Source: JBBRLA01 sp038231615 (GTDB lineage: Bacteria > Myxococcota_A > Polyangia > Palsa-1104 > JAEUJZ01). Taken from it: 6,308 nt of DNA. Both the position numbers and the translations under genes were made by a program. This document shows, in pieces, positions 5,366 to 6,308 of the stretch (positions are counted from its first letter, which is position 1; each line of letters opens with the position of its first letter). The stretch spans positions 1-6,308 of the forward strand of contig JBBRLA010000526.1 of NCBI GenBank assembly GCA_038231615.1, read 5' to 3'. Below the pieces are notes generated by a model, which saw only the letters and a list, made by a program, of their open reading frames with translations, did not search any database and was not told the DNA's origin.

Positions 5366-5383
5366 CGTCGGCCTTCGTCGGCC
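5366..5383 (+). repeat. Short tandem repeat in the mtnB-mtnD gap
   Basis: CGTCGGCC occurs twice (5366-5373 and 5376-5383) separated by TT, a 10-bp tandem unit in the 55-bp gap between mtnB and mtnD. Because GGCC is self-complementary, a small hairpin is also possible. It may reflect a slippage duplication. Confidence 0.45.
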
Positions 5384-5395
5384 AATAACCTTGGC

Positions 5396-5402
5396 AAAGG
5401 AG
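5396..5402 (+). promoter_or_regulatory. mtnD: Ribosome binding site of mtnD
   Basis: AAAGGAG, 7 bases before the ATG at 5410, an optimal Shine-Dalgarno that fixes the mtnD start. It contrasts with mtnB, which has none, and suggests that mtnD is translated independently on a shared message. Confidence 0.75.
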
Positions 5403-5409
5403 TCTCGCC

Positions 5410-5871
5410 ATGAGGCTGTCCTGGTTTGAGGGGAGCGGCCCCGATGCGCGCCCCTGCACCGTCGCCGATCTGGAGACCGCCGGGGTGTTCTACCGGCACC
5501 TGTCCACCGATCCCGCCCGCTACGAACCCGCCCTCGCCGAGCTTGGTGAGCGCTGCGGCTACATCGCCCGCGACGAGGTGATGCTGTCCCCGGAGACGCC
5601 GAACCTCGACGGCCTTTTGGGGAAGTTCCGGGCCGAGCACCTGCACACCGAGGACGAGGTGCGCTTCGTTCTGGCCGGCGAGGGGATCTTCGACATCCGC
5701 TCGGTGGACGATCGCTGGATGCGCGTGGTCGTCGAAGCCGGCGACCTGCTGGTGGTGCCCAAGGACCGGCACCACCGCTTTCTCCTGACCGAGCAGCAGG
5801 CCATCCGTTGCGTCCGTCTCTTCCAGGACCCGGCCGGCTGGACCCCGGTGTACCGGTCCCCCGCGGCTTGA
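5410..5871 (+). CDS. mtnD: Acireductone dioxygenase (cupin)
   Basis: This 153-residue cupin metalloenzyme of the methionine-salvage pathway oxidises 1,2-dihydroxy-3-keto-5-methylthiopentene. With Fe(II) the family yields the keto acid precursor of methionine plus formate; with Ni(II) it runs the off-pathway reaction that releases CO. The metal site is visible: EHLHTEDEVRFVLAGEGIF (76-94) gives H77, H79 and E83, and the fourth ligand is H121 or H122 in PKDRHHRF (H122 fits the usual HRF context). The N-terminal region with YIARDEVMLSPETPNLDGLL is also typical, and the length is normal for the shorter ARD forms. The Fe or Ni preference cannot be read from sequence. It follows mtnB by 55 bp and ends 17 bp from the convergent transporter gene, so mtnC, for the intervening enolase-phosphatase step, is not in this cluster as far as the window shows. 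Confidence 0.9.
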   Translation: MRLSWFEGSGPDARPCTVADLETAGVFYRHLSTDPARYEPALAELGERCGYIARDEVMLSPETPNLDGLLGKFRAEHLHTEDEVRFVLAGEGIFDIRSVDDRWMRVVVEAGDLLVVPKDRHHRFLLTEQQAIRCVRLFQDPAGWTPVYRSPAA

Positions 5872-5888
5872 GCGTCTTCATCGTCGGC

Positions 5889-6308
5889 TTACGCCACCAG
5901 CAGCACCACCCCCGCCACGGTGACACAGATGGCACAGATCCGGCGCAGGTCGAGCATCTCGGTCCCCAGCATCAGCCCGATGGGCACGGCGAAGAGCGGC
6001 GAGAGGGACACAAGCGGCGCCGCGACACTGAGATCGGTATGAGATAGCCCATACACGAAGATCGAGCTGCCGAAGAACGCCTCGATCAGCGCCGTCCCGG
6101 AGAATGCCAGCAACCGCCGCGGGGGCCAGAAGATCGTCTCCCGCTTCACCTTACCCTGGGTGCCCCAGCGATCCCGGAGGGCGATCAAACCCCGCTGCGT
6201 GCCCAGCATCAGGAGGGCCACCGCATAGCGGATCGCGTTGGTCAGAAAAAGCGGCAGCCCCGACGCGCCCCGCCGGGTCGTATAGGTATTTCCCGCCCAG
6301 AAGAGCGA
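5889..6308 (-). CDS. EamA/DMT-superfamily transporter, C-terminal part (cut by window edge)
   Basis: The frame is open from the right edge to its stop at 5889-5891, giving about 139 C-terminal residues of an inner-membrane drug/metabolite transporter that usually has ten membrane helices in two EamA repeats. Visible are the end of the first repeat (SLFWAGNTYTTRR, then the hydrophobic LTNAIRYAVALLML) and most of the second. The latter has LLAFSGTALIEAFFGSSIFV, YGLSHTDLSVAAPLVSLSPL and FAVPIGLMLGTEML, with the conserved Glu of the family's 'lllgE' position, and a last helix ICVTVAGVVLLVA. The true start lies outside the window; a GTG at 6221 is only an internal codon. The substrate cannot be deduced. 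It runs convergently to mtnD with 17 bp between the stops, so it is not part of the methionine-salvage operon, and no terminator hairpin is evident in the gap. Confidence 0.85.
   Translation of the reverse strand, partial: SLFWAGNTYTTRRGASGLPLFLTNAIRYAVALLMLGTQRGLIALRDRWGTQGKVKRETIFWPPRRLLAFSGTALIEAFFGSSIFVYGLSHTDLSVAAPLVSLSPLFAVPIGLMLGTEMLDLRRICAICVTVAGVVLLVA

Noticed and set aside
5212..5935. Minus-strand frames opposite mtnD
   Set aside because: Low-complexity shadows of a well-identified cupin gene.
1..6308. CRISPR array, tRNA or rRNA gene
   Set aside because: No regularly spaced repeats, cloverleaf-like segment or conserved rRNA stretch was seen on either strand.

Overview
The window is high-GC DNA with GC-rich third codon positions, probably from a Gram-negative, proteobacterium-like chromosome. 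No rRNA, tRNA or complete taxonomic marker is present, so the host cannot be named. Short AT-rich islands (about 1570-1645 and 4240-4500) sit at gene borders or junctions.

The left third (1-1290) reads as a gene graveyard on the minus strand. It holds the front half of a Rieske [2Fe-2S] protein whose second cluster-binding motif is gone (33-329), a roughly 190-bp scrap of an IS91-family HUH transposase (749-940), and the C-terminal end of a cysteine-rich protein with no start codon (1021-1290). The 420 bp between the first two holds no convincing gene.

The centre (1283-2920) is a divergent pair. A small XRE-type DNA-binding protein is on the minus strand. On the plus strand is a larger protein with an XRE helix-turn-helix fused to an EgtD-like (histidine N-alpha-methyltransferase family) SAM-dependent methyltransferase. 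An AT-rich intergenic strip with a 20-bp imperfect palindrome separates them and is a candidate operator. This is the most unusual gene set in the window.

The stretch 2921-4640 is again degraded or unassigned. It has hairpin-rich spacer DNA, an unrecognised gene that appears broken by a +1 frameshift near 3846, and an antisense N-terminal scrap of a RibD/DHFR-fold reductase that keeps a good ribosome binding site. After these comes spacer DNA with a 12-bp inverted repeat and two overlapping hairpins.

The right end carries two methionine-salvage genes on the plus strand: mtnB (methylthioribulose-1-phosphate dehydratase) and mtnD (acireductone dioxygenase). They catalyse steps on either side of the MtnC enolase-phosphatase, and mtnC is not in the window. 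Convergent to them, and cut by the window edge, is the C-terminal part of an EamA/DMT-family transporter.
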